DNA of 64,000 bases from Trichosphaerium sp. ATCC 40318 (Eukaryota; Discosea; Flabellinia; Trichosidae): NCBI GenBank assembly GCA_038496445.1, contig JALMLS010000577.1, forward strand, positions 930,001 through 994,000. Direction: 5' to 3'. Both the position numbers and the translations under genes were made by a program. This document shows, piece after piece, positions 22,901 to 35,000 of this stretch. Below the pieces are notes generated by a model. The model was not told where the DNA came from. It made no database searches and saw only the letters and a program-made list of their open reading frames with translations. How positions within the stretch are numbered: position 1 is the stretch's first letter; each line of letters opens with the position of its first letter.

Positions 22901-24500
22901 CAATCTTCTATTGTTACTATACGTGGAGGTGTTGAAAATCTTCCAATCTGAATTAGTTTACTGAGCTCAAGAGCTCCATTGCCACCAGTGTTTTTTCTAG
23001 AATATTTAGTTGACTACACGTCATGTCATATTGAACATACCTGAAAGTAGTATTCGTAATGGTGGTATTGGTTATTCCACTAATTACAACTGCTAAAACT
23101 CCGTTGTTAGCAAAAAAAAACTAATCAGGCAGAACTCACAACTTTCTGTAGCATTATTATATTCAAACAAGCAGCCTTCTATGTTCACAACTGCTCCTAT
23201 TGGTAGATCTTGAAATAATGCTAATAAAGAGTAAGCGTAGATTTGTCATGTACAGTGTACCCAAAGCAGATCCATGTTCAGCGTTCGAATATTGAAAAGT
23301 ACATCCATAAAACTGAGCTTTGATAAGATCAAAACCCCTTACAACACCTTGGGATGTCAACACGATGAACGACTTAAGAACAAAATGTACCTGTACCGCC
23401 CACTGAATTATTTCTAAATACACAGTCTATCATTGTCGACACAGATTTGTACATAGTAACAATACTGTATCCTCTTTCCTCTCCATAGAACCGATAATTA
23501 ACAAGATCAGGGAAAAAGTAAGTCATCGTGTTGCGTTCAAAAATGACCCTAAACCAACTATTCAGCACAAAAACGCGAAAATAGATCTACCTTGTAAGAA
23601 CTACACTTGAATTCCGAACATGTAAAACGCCTGTATCATTCGCATTTACTTCCTGACAACCATTTTCAATAAACTGTGTGTCTCTACAAGAAATTCCTGA
23701 GTTGAAATAGAAACACCTGCAAAATAGTTTTGTGCTTTACGTACGTTATTTCAATATGACATCCATTCGCTGCATATAAAACAGAAGCAGCTGTATTCTT
23801 TATCAAAGTTAATTAACGTTTCATGACGTTTGCTCTGGCGGAAAAAAGGCGTACATTAAAACTATCTCCCTCCTATGTGATTGATTAATACACGAATAGT
23901 GGAAAAAAACAAGCTGTGTTGAGTCACTTACGCCATTTTGAACTACTATACCACACTCTGCATGCATAAACGTGACGAAAGATATTGATAGAATCGGAAC
24001 ACGACTTTCGTTGTATTGCCTACCACACGTGGGTATCGTTAAGAATGAGTTCACCATCTCTCCATCCCATACACTGTTCCCAAGAGATGACCCTTTTAAA
24101 AATAGTTCAGTCGGAGTTTTCAATAGAGCTGCACGCTACCTTCAATCTTTATATCATTAAGCAACTCCGGCTGGGACCATATTAGATTGGAGTTATTTGT
24201 TCCTGAAAAACACGTGTAAACAAATGTAAGTACTTCATACGTTTGTACCTTTATAGACGCCACTAGCCAGTTTAATAACATCTCCAGAAGAACTCGAATT
24301 AAACAATGTATATTTTATAGAGCGGCAAGGCTCCTGTTCATTAGTACAGTCTCCAAAATCACGTCCTATGTATCCAATACAATTAGTAACTGACATAACA
24401 TTTGTAAATTTTCAATACCATTTGGGCTTATGTACCGTTTGGTACATATACACGATGCCAGTAATGATACAAATACCAGTTTAATTGGGTACCTTCGCAT
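19978..24500 (-). CDS. Beta-helix ectodomain class C GPCR, copy A (frameshift in first exon)
   Basis: Same architecture as copies B and C: signal-peptide exon (24500 downwards), beta-helix ectodomain (about 24330-21560), seven-helix domain (about 21500-20170) and a short coiled-coil tail ending ELLEEFKKN at 19980. In the first exon, relative to B and C, one base is missing near 24400-24415, so the reading frame from the ATG stops soon after (…QLLIVLDT, then TAG) while the conserved DFGDCTNEQEPC block lies in another frame. A further difference is near 23353: the small intron that ends in CAG in B and C ends in CAT here, although the next AG six bases on keeps the frame. All other exons I read are open. 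This could be an incipient pseudogene, a sequencing or assembly error, or a gene with another first exon. The 7TM domain keeps FIPKLW. Confidence 0.8.
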
Positions 24501-26656
24501 TAGTGGCTATGGATAGAAAGCAAAACAAATAGAACTGAGTTTTCAATTCTATTTTAGGCAGCGTAGTCTTTGTGATTTTCAATATCTAGCCAACAAAACG
24601 CCCACTGAACCTAGAAAACAAGATTAAGGTCATAGTAAAAGGGGAGCTCTCCTAAGTCAAACCGGACTTATGGCAAAAATGAGTCACAAGATTCACAAAG
24701 CAGTGAGTTTGGGATTTTCGTGTTTGTAACAAAAAAAAAAGTACTTTTGATTTCCTGGCGTATCTGGAAAATGCTGGAACGAAAACGATGTATCATACGC
24801 CTATCGGTATATGAGCCTTTCAATATATACAACTTAGCGCTTGGTACCTGTTGGTGAAACTGAGATTGAAAAAAGCAAGGCCAAACTAAACAACAACACA
24901 CTCTTTTTGCAATTTGAATTACCTAACAGCTAGAGCCAGATTACGTAAGCATTCCACACACGCTCATCGGCTTTAAAAGATGCTGTTAAACAAGGTAGTG
25001 GAGTGTGAGAGCATAAAATTACGTTGTAAGCACGGAAAAAAGTACTTACTTAAAAGCAAAAACTTTTTGCCTTAAAAGGAAAGTAGCAACATAAACTCCT
25101 TGAACACGGTTTCATGATGTCTGCACATTACACAGCCTTTTAATTGTTCCAAATATGTAGGAACTGAAGTTATAAGTGTTTTACAGCGTTTAGTGGCTAA
25201 AAAGTTAATTGCTCTTTAAAATCAAAGAACAATACTTACAAGCTTTATTTGTACGTAAAATATTCGTTTCCAAGCATAAAACGCTGTTTAAAACAAAAAG
25301 GCAAGAAAAAGGTATAATGCCAGGCAATGCCATCGATATTCTCTAAACTATATAAACAGATCATATAATTCTGTTTCTACATAGTCACAGTTTGGACCGT
25401 TTTGGCCCTAGCCTTTAATATTGGTTTTACGAAAAATTCCAGCTGTAGAAAACTGGGCCATTTTTAAAAACACACAAACGTGCCAGCTAAAATACATCAC
25501 TTGCAACGCATGTAAGTATATCAGTGGCAATAACTGAGATGTAAAATTGATTGTTTGATAACTTTGGGAAAAAAAAAATGTAAGTGAGTACTTTTGGTGC
25601 AAACGCTATTGGCATGTGTATTTTTACAATTGATCATAGTGGCACCACTATGCCATATACTCATTTTCTAATGAAGAAAAGTGTAGAACATAACATATAA
25701 CATCAGTGTAAAATAGTAAACCTTTTGTTTCATCAAGTATCATTCAACAAACTCCCACATTTGACGCACTTTATTGTGCATTTACTTTTCAATAACATGC
25801 TTTGAGGCTATTAAATACGACCATTGACACCTACTCAAAGTGATGAAAACATAATTGATAATGTGTGCAATAAGTATAACTTAGCTAAACAATGCTTAAA
25901 AAGTCACAAAATTAAACTATTTTTTAGAGTCATTATAGGCTACATCACTGTTGGTGAATGTTTCATACTCTCTATATATTATTCCCAGTATGTATGGCTA
26001 CTATTTACTCAAGCGTCAATCATAAAAAACTATTTTCAACATCAAAATAATTTTGTTTTAAAAGTGGAGTGCTTACATAATCTGGCTCTAGTAATCCAAC
26101 ATTGCACGCAAGCACCAAAAGACGGAGGCACCAGGTGCTACAGGTTCGAATACAATGTGATCTTACTCAAAACATTCTTTGTTGAGGCTACAATTCTAAA
26201 GAAAGTACATTCAAAACGTCACAAGTAAGTCTGGATAATGACTTGGGCGCCTCTACAGGATAAGGGAGTTCTTGTGAAGTTGAACTAAAGCAATCCACAC
26301 TTAATGCACTCGGACACTTAATACAACAACTATCTCTTTACTACATCGCCCTCTTCCACGGTAGATTGCAACGTATTTGTTGGAGGCTAGTACAACAGAA
26401 CAGTTTTGCTACTGGTATCATAAACGCACAAGAGTGACTACTGCGTGTTGAATAAGCATCTACACTCATGCCATTTTCCAATATTTAGTACAAACGCTGC
26501 TTCAAACAACGTGTCAGCCTTTCAATTGTAATCGACTGAAATTTCTGCGAATTTTAGTCAAACGCCAATAACAAACTGATTACTGTATACATAAAATCTA
26601 GCTAGAGCAAAGCTCTTTATTCATCTAGGACTACAATATTGTTTAATTGGTACTAA
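24501..26656. other. Spacer between receptor copies A and B
   Basis: A/T-rich DNA without a recognisable gene. Open frames at 24668-24901 (minus) and 25824-26228 (plus) resemble no family and have no supporting splice pattern. The right end (about 26600-26656) shares the 3' flank found after copy A (CTTTATTCATCTAGGAC), as expected for tandem units. Confidence 0.5.
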
Positions 26657-29600
26657 TCAATAGTTTAAGCTAATTTTGGAGTCCTTGAGAAGCTTTTCCG
26701 CTTTGGCAAGCTTTTGTTTCAAATCGTTCATTTCCACTACTAATACCTTGCTATCATTCGTACTTGAATTTCCAGATGAATGCTTTCGAGAATTAGAATT
26801 ATACTTGGCACCTCTGAAAAGAATTTTGGTTAGTCTATTGTAGTTGAATACTAATCTTATTTAACGAGCTTGTGAAACTTACTTTTCTGAGAGTTCTATA
26901 TCTGTATGTGAAAAGATCATCCATAGTTTTGGTATAAATATCACCATCAGAGTCACTAATACGATGCACAAGTGAGTACAAGGAAATGACATGTATTGGT
27001 ACAAAAAACCAAATCAAGCCCGAAAACGTTGCTTTGTTTAGATTTGAAAAGCGATTAGAAAAAAAGTTGGCTATTGTTTATATTTGTGTACCTGTTGCAC
27101 CAAACCAAATGCCAAGAGCTCCAACAATAGTCAATGTTTTATGAGAGGATCCAGTTGAGTCTATGGAGTATCCAAAAGCAAGAAGAAGAGTTGCCCATAT
27201 CAGATTATTGTAAATAGCAGCTCCCATCCATCTTGATTCATTGTACAGCGATGGTACTTTACGAACTGCAAATGCAAAATATGCACCAACAAGTAAAACA
27301 GCTCCCTTTTGAAATAAATTAAACTTGAAACCTTTTGTAAACAGCTATTGCTTCATACCTCGTATACAATGGTGAGGATCAAAAATACGCTTCCATATCT
27401 ACTTTTGCATCGAGCAATCTTAAAGTCATCATTTTGAGGATCCACAATATATCCTACTCTGTTGGGCGATGTTGCCGACCATAAGATTAGTATGGCCTTA
27501 TTTAGGTTAATTCAAATAACACGTGCACAATTGTTCAAAAAAAAACCAGAAAAAAGAAGGATACAAGTTGGATTATTATCGCAACTCCAGTTAGTTGTAT
27601 CAAGTCTCTTAATGAGATTGCAGTTATAGAAATATTAGCAGTACTGAATATCCGACGGATGCGGTACGTCTTGGATATCATAGGCCTATAACAGTTATTT
27701 TGTACAAATGACTATTTAGGAAAGCTGATGTTGTTAAACTTACGCCATTGCAATAATAAGCCCGAGAAGTGGAAGCCAAATACGAAGTTCACATGATAAA
27801 GAAGAAAGAGGAGCGATCCTAACAATGTTGTTATTTATGATGCCACGTGCTTATTTTTTTCGTTATTATTGTTTACCATGCCAACGCCCCACTGTATGAC
27901 AGCGCTATACCAAGTAGAATCAGGATTAGAAATTCTTTTGTAGACGCTCTAATTACTGATGATGACCTTAAATATTGTTAATTCAATACAAGTAGCTAAG
28001 GCTAACGATACGCACCAGTAGTATATGACGATGACTTCAATCACCAAAGTGCAAATGATACCAAGGCTTACAAGCACCAAAGTTATGATTGTTGTAATGT
28101 CTGACCAGTCACTCCATGCTCGGATATCACGTTGCTTTTCTGAAACGATGACATAAAGATGTCCATCGTTGTAGGACGGTCTTGCAAAGAAGGGAGCGAC
28201 AATGTGAGAGAATGTACCATTGGGTGTTGTGTTATTGTTCCAAGACATTAACTTGAATCTATCACCAATATTGTATCTTATACCATCAGGAGCATCAAGT
28301 TGAAGAGTACCAGCTTTATCGAATTAGCACGGAGGATACTTTGCAACAAGGAGGTGTATGTACCAAACTCAGGGACTATTAGAGGCCCGAATGTGATGAA
28401 AGAGTCAAATGACATTTTTACAATACTCTCATCAGTGAGTATCATGTTGGTATCAATCAATACGTCACCCTATTGTATTGGTAAACTAAATTGCTTTGAA
28501 ATATATTGTGAGTGTACCTCAACCACAAACGTTGCATTTTGCATTAGAATTGAGGAATCATTACCTCTCAGTTCAACTTGATCTCCAACAGTAAACGTTG
28601 ATCCATCACTGTTGATGATCCTTGAATTCACAGGTTGAAATTCAACCACGAAACCTCTATTTATTGATAGTTGTCCTAATAAGGTCAATATAACAATCTA
28701 AGACTCTAGTATGTAGTACGCTTACCATAGTTTCGAATTACAAGATCAAGTACTTTTAATTCACCAAGAACTAATGTGGCAACAGCTGAGTCTAAGATGA
28801 CCAATTGAGGCGAGGAACGCAACATACTATCATTCGTCAACACACCCTAAATAAGTATAAATGTTAGTCAAAAGCTGAGGATATCATGTATTCTTCGTAC
28901 ACTTATGACTCCTCCTGATGAATACTTAAATGCATCTCTAACAATAACACTCCCTTCTTCCTGAATTCTTACATTTGTGTTGGATACTGTTATGTCATTA
29001 ATCTCAACAATATCAGTGACATTCCAATCAGTGAATACAATGATTTTATCAAAAACGTTTCCTAAATACAATCTTAGACAAGAGTCAATACAAAATCTGA
29101 GTACCTATAGTTTCTGGCATGAATCCATGAAGATCAGCAGGGTCAGAATTAGAGAAGGTACTGTTTGTTACAACGGGTGCACCAAAATCGGCCAACACAG
29201 CTACAAGAGGTAAGTACACCGTTTGTTGATAAAAATCACGTGATTTGACAAAATTGTTAAAGCTAATCGTTCACATACCATAATTGCTGTTAATATCGAA
29301 TTTACAACTATCAAAAACTGAATTACTTCCAGCATTAACAGCTCCTCCCAATAACCCGTGATTATTGACAAAAGAGCAATTGGTGTATGAAGTTCCGAAA
29401 GTATATGCGGCACCTCCTTTCAAGGCGGCTGTGTTTTCAAGAAACAAACAATCTTCAAAAAAGTATCCTGCTCCAAAACCATGAATAGCACCTCCGTCAC
29501 GTGTTGCTGTATTTCGAATAAATCTCGTATTTCTTATTCGATACGTTACAGCGAACGCAAATGAAAATAAAATAGCTCCACCAGTATTCCTGGCTGAGTT

Positions 29601-31234
29601 CTCTTCAAAAAGACAATCTTCTATTATTACTACACGTGGATTTGTTGACAATCTTCCAGTCCTAATTAGTTTACCGAGTTCGAGCGCTCCATTAATACCA
29701 GTGTTTTTTCTAGAATATTTAGTTGACTACACGTCATGTCACACTGGACGTACCTGAAAGTAGTATTCGTAATGGTGGTATTGGTTATTCCACTAATTAC
29801 AATCGCTAAAACTGGTGTTAGCTTACAGCTTATAGAATAGCAGAACTTACGACTTGCTGTAGCATTATTATACTCAAACAAGCATCCTGCTATATTCACA
29901 ACTGCTCCTATTGGTAGATCTTGAAATAATGCTAATAAAGAGTAAGCGTAGATTTGTCATGTACAGTGTACCCAAAGCAGATCCATGTTCAGCGTTCGAA
30001 TATTGAAAAGTACATCCATAAAACTGAGCTTTGATAAGATCAAAACCCCTTACAACACCTTGGGCTGTCAAACACGATGAACGAGTTAAGAACAAAAATG
30101 TACCTGCTCCACCAACTGAATTATTTCTAAATACACAGTCTGTCATTGTTGACACAGATTTGTATACAGTAACAATACTGTATCCTCTTTCCTCTCCATA
30201 GTATCGAAAATTGAGACCATCACGAAATACGTAAGTCATCGTGTTGCGTTCAAAAATGACCCTAAACCATCTATTCAGCACAGAAACGCGAAAATGGATC
30301 TACCTTGTAAGAACTACACTTGAATTCCGAACATGTAAAACGCCTGTATCATTCGCATTTACTTCCTGACAACCATTTTCAATAAACTGCGTGTCTCTAC
30401 AAGACCAGTTAATAGAAAATACATGCAAAATAGTTTTGTGCTTCACGTACGTTATTTCAATATGACATCCATTCGCTGCATATAAAACAGAAGCAGCTGT
30501 ATTCTTTATCAAAGTTAAATTACGTTTCGTGACGTTTGCTGTGAAAAAAAGTCGTACATTAAAACTATCTCCCTCCTATTTGATTGATTAATACCAAAAT
30601 ACCTGAAAATAGGCGAAAAAAAAATTAAAAAAAGAGCTTTGTTTGCGTCACTTACACCATTTTGAACTACTATGCCACACTCTGCGTGCGTAAACGTGAC
30701 GAAAGATATTGATAGAATCGGAATACGATTTTCGTCGTATTGTCTGCCACACGTGGGTATCGTTACGAATGAGTTCACCATCTCTCCATCCCACACACTG
30801 CCTCCAAGAGGTGACCCTATTGAAAAAAATTTAGTTCAGTTCGTTAACGGAGTTTAAATAGAGCTATGCGTTAACCTTCAATCTTTATATCATTAAGCAA
30901 CTCCGGCTGGGACCATATTAGATTGGAGTTATTTGTTCCTGAAAACACGTCAGCAGACGTGTAAGTACTTCATTACGTTTGTACCTTTATAGACGCCACT
31001 AGCCAGTTTAATAACATCTCCAGAAGAACTCGAATTAAACAATGTATATTTTATAGAGCGGCAAGGCTCCTGTTCATTAGTGCAGTCTCCAAAATCGCGT
31101 CCTAAAGCAATACAATTAGTAACTGACCAAACATTTGGATATTTTTTAATACCATTTGGGCTTATGTACCGTTTGGTACATATACACGATGCCAGTAATG
31201 ACAGAAAAACCAGTTTACTTAAATGCCTTCGCAT
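26657..31234 (-). CDS. Beta-helix ectodomain class C GPCR, copy B
   Basis: Predicted cell-surface receptor. The start at 31234 gives MRRHLSKLVFLSLLASCICT, a signal peptide, followed by KRYISPNG…CTNEQEPCRSIKYTL and SSSSGDVIKLASGVYKG, the usual opening of secreted right-handed beta-helix proteins. The ectodomain carries Pmp-like repeats such as CLFEENSARNTGGAIL and CLFLENTAALKGGAAY. The membrane part (about 28240-26880) has seven hydrophobic segments with class C hallmarks: CELRIWLPLLGL with the TM3 cysteine, IARCKSRHGSVFLIL with the second-loop cysteine, KVPSLYNESRWMGAAIYNN before TM6, and TVTLMVIFIPKLW in TM7. The tail has a Lys/Glu/Leu heptad segment, MNDLKQKLAKAEKLL, ending KISLNY. About twenty-five short introns. 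By family knowledge it should couple to G proteins; ligand unknown. Confidence 0.85.
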
Positions 31235-32082
31235 TAGTGGTTGTGTTGATAGAAAGGCAAAACAATAATTATTAAGTTTTCGGGGCTTCCTAATTTAGAC
31301 GAAAGTCCTCGAGCGCAAGCAAAAAGGGAGACACGTGTTATGACAAGTAATGTCTATTCATAAATGAATGATTTTAACACTGTTAAAGCTCTCCATCTAG
31401 AAGCCTTTTATTCTCCTTTGTCTATTTAAAATAAATACAACAGTTTTCGAAGCTGATCTTTTTTTTATCACTAAATTTTTAAAAGTGCTCACTATAAAAC
31501 AAAAAACTTTCGCTATCCAAATAAGCTTTGAAATTATGTGGTTGATTTAGCGCGCCTTTTTATACTAAAAAGAGTGTTTTTAAGGGAAGGGAGCCGCAGT
31601 TTAGTTCTAAAAAAACATCCCAGTGGTAATGTTTCGACTGCCGTATATCTTACGCACGCGTGGTTACCCTGTAGCTTTGTTAGAGGACAACAGGAAGAAA
31701 GGTTTGTTATTAACGGCACGTGCAGTTTTCCGAAATTAAAGTAGTTACATAACGCTGTAAATCACCTGAGGGATGCATCTAATGGTGTTTCTCCCAATTT
31801 CTTGAGTTCCGAAAACGGAGAATAAAGACAAAAAAAATTGGCTAGTACGTTTTTTGGCCAAAGTGAAGAATGTTACATCTAGAAATAGTCTTTGACAGTG
31901 GTACTAAACATCCACTTACCCACGAGTGTGTTGCGTACTTTAATCTAGGAAGAACAAGCTCTTTTATTAAACCAAGGAATTCTGGGTTAGACGAACAAAG
32001 CTGTTATTTTATGATAGTTAATGTTTATGATGAAATCTAGTTACAGCAAGACCTTTACTCTAGTACTACAATATTCTTTACT
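31235..32082. other. Spacer between receptor copies B and C
   Basis: The first 200 bp upstream of copy B resemble the DNA upstream of copy C (36780-36940), including TTCCTAATTTAGA and TTCTCCTTTGTCTATTTAAAA, so the promoter was duplicated too. A relic of the ankyrin gene follows (31762-31860). Nothing else is recognisable. Confidence 0.6.
31762..31860 (-). pseudogene. Relic of ankyrin-gene 3' exon
   Basis: On the minus strand this reads KLGETPLDAS and then a stop, preceded by an intron with a gtactag donor. It matches the last exon and intron of the ankyrin gene at 37110-37611 (KWGETPLDASPSDD). A small deletion brings a stop early, and sequence upstream of the exon-end motif AAAAAAC no longer matches. 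No upstream exons exist here, so it is a duplication remnant. Confidence 0.75.
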
Positions 32083-35000
32083 TTACTCATCATAATTTAA
32101 ACTAATTTTGGACTCCTTAAGAAGTTTTTCTGCTTTGGCAAGCTTTTTCTTCAAATCGTTCATTTCTACTGACGATACCTTGCTATTAGTCCCACCTGAG
32201 TTTCCAGATGAATGCTTTCGAGAATTAGAACTATACTTGGCACCTCTGAAACGAATTTTGGTTAGTCTGTTGTACCAACATCAAGTTGAATAACGAGCTT
32301 GTGAAACTTACTTTTCTGAGAGTTCTAAATCTGTATGTGCAAAGATCATCCATAGTTTTGGTATAAATATCACCATCAGAGTCACTAATACGATGCACAA
32401 GTAAGTACAAGAAAATTGAAATGGCGTGCCAAACATGAGCTTAAAACAAATGAGATAAGGTTGTCTGTTTTGTACCTGTTGCACCAAACCAAATGCCAAG
32501 AGCTCCAACAATAGTCAATGTTTTATGAGAGGATCCAGTTGAGTCTATGGAGTATCCAAAAGCGAGGAGAAGAGTTGCCCATATCAGATTATTGTAAATA
32601 GCAGCTCCCATCCATCTTGATTCATTGTACAACGATGGTACTTTACGAACTGCAAATGCAAAATATGCACCAACAAGTAAAACAGCTCCCTTTGAAATAA
32701 ATTAAACTTGATACCTTTTGTCAACAGCTATTACTTCGTACCTCGTATACAATGGTGAGGATCAAAAATACGCTTCCGTATCTACTCTTGCATCGAGCAA
32801 TCTTAAAGTCATCATTTTGAGGATCCACAATATATCCTACTCTGTTGGGTGATGTTGCAGACCATAAGATTAGTATGGCCTCATTTAGGTTAATTCAAAT
32901 AACACGTGCGCAATTGTTCAAAAAAAACCCAGAAAAAAGAAGGATACAAGTTGGATTATTATCGCAACTCCAGTTAGTTGTATCAAGTCTCTTAAAGTGA
33001 TTGCGGTTATAGATATATTAGCAGTACTGAATATTCGACTTATACGATATGTCTTAGATATCATAGGCCTAGAAAATTTGTTATTTGTACAGATGACACT
33101 CGCTTGAACTTACGCCATAGCGAGAATAAGTCCGAGAAGTGGAAGCCAAATACGAAGTTCACATGATAAAGAAGAAAGAGGTGCGAGCCTAACAATGTTG
33201 TTATTTATGACGCCACTCTTCCCTTTATTTCTTACCATGCCAATGCTCCACTGTATGACAGCGCTATACCGAGTAGAATCAAGATTAGGAATTCTCTTGT
33301 AGAGGCTCTAATCACTGCTGATGACCTTAATATTGTTAATTCAATACAAGTAGCTAATCAATACGCATTTGCAAAGCTACATAGATTAAATCTAACGATA
33401 CGCACCAGTAGTATATGACAATGACTTCAATCACCAAAGTGCAAATGATACCAAGGCTTACAAGCACCAAAGTTATGATTGTTGTAATGTCTGACCAGTC
33501 ACTCCATGCTCGGATATCACGTTGCTTTTCTGAAACGATGACATAAAGATGTCCATCGTTGTAGGATGGTCTTGCAAAGAAGGGAGCGTCAATGTGAGAG
33601 AATGTACCATTGGGTGTTGTGTTATTGTTCCAAGACATTAACTTGAATCTATCACCAATATTGTATCTTATACCATCAAGAGCATCAAGTTGAAGAGTGC
33701 CAGCTATGTTAAATGAGTATGACGAACACATTGATATCAATACCAAACTCAGGGATTATTTGAGGTCCGAATGTGATGAAAGAGTTAAGTGCCATTCGTA
33801 CAATACTCTCATCAGTGAGTATCATGTTGGTATCAATCAATACGTCACCCTATTGTATTGGTAAACTAAATTGCTTTGAAATATATTGTGAGTGTACCTC
33901 AACCACAAATGTTGCATTTTTTACTAGAATTGAGGAATCATTACCCCTCAGTTCAACTTGATCTCCAACAGTAAACGTTGATCCATCACTGTTGATGATC
34001 CTTGAATTCACAGGTTGAAATTCAACCACGAAACCTCTATTTATTGATAGTTGTCCTAATTGAGATTAGTACAAATCTAAGGCTCTAGTACGCAGTACGC
34101 TTACCATAGTTTCGAATTACAAGATCAAGTACTTTCAGTTCACCAAGAACTAATGTGGCAACAGCTGAGTCTAAGATGACCAATTGAGGCGAGGAACGCA
34201 ACATACTATCATTCGTCAACACACCCTAAATAAGTATAAGTATAAGTCAAAAGCTGAGGATATCATGTTGTCTTCGTACACTTATGACTCCTCCTGATGA
34301 ATACTTAAATGCATCTCTAACAATGACACTCCCTTCTTCCTGAATTCTTACATTTGTGTTGGTTACTGTTATGTCATTAATCTCAACAACATCAGTAACA
34401 TCCCAATCAGTGAATACAATGATTTTATCAAAAACGTTTCCTAAATACAATTTTAGACAAGGGTCAACAGAAAGCTGAGTACCTATAGTTTCTGGCATGA
34501 ATCCATGAAGATCAGCAGGATCAGAATTAGAGAAAGTACTGTTGGTCACAACGGGTGTACCAAAATCGGCCACCACAGCTACAAGAGGTTCAATGTAAGT
34601 ACAATGTTTGATACAAAATGATCAAAAATGCTACGTAAAAGCGTTCACATACCATAATTGCTGTTAATATCGAATTTGCAACTCTCCAAAACAGAGTTAC
34701 TTCCAGAATTAACAGCACCTCCCGATAACGCGTGATTGTTGATAAAAGAACAGTTGGTATATGAAGTTCCAGAAGTATCTGCAGCACCTCCTTTCTCGGC
34801 TGCTGTGTTTTCAAGAAACAAACAATCTTCAAAAAAGTATCCTGATCCAAAAGCATAAATAGCACCTCCATTACGTGTTGCTGTATTTCGAATAAATCTC
34901 GTATTTCTTATTCGATACGTTACAGCAAATACAAACTCAAATAAAAGGGCGCCTCCAGAATTTCTGGCTGAGTTCTCTTCAAAAAGACAATCTTCTATTG

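Noticed and set aside
26135-26155. tRNA-like T-loop (GGTTCGAATAC)
   Set aside because: The flanking bases do not form a T-stem, and no acceptor, D or anticodon arms could be drawn around it.
25824-26228. 134-codon plus-strand open frame in the spacer between receptors A and B
   Set aside because: No family resemblance, composition like the surrounding A/T-rich DNA, and no splice or poly(A) context to support it.
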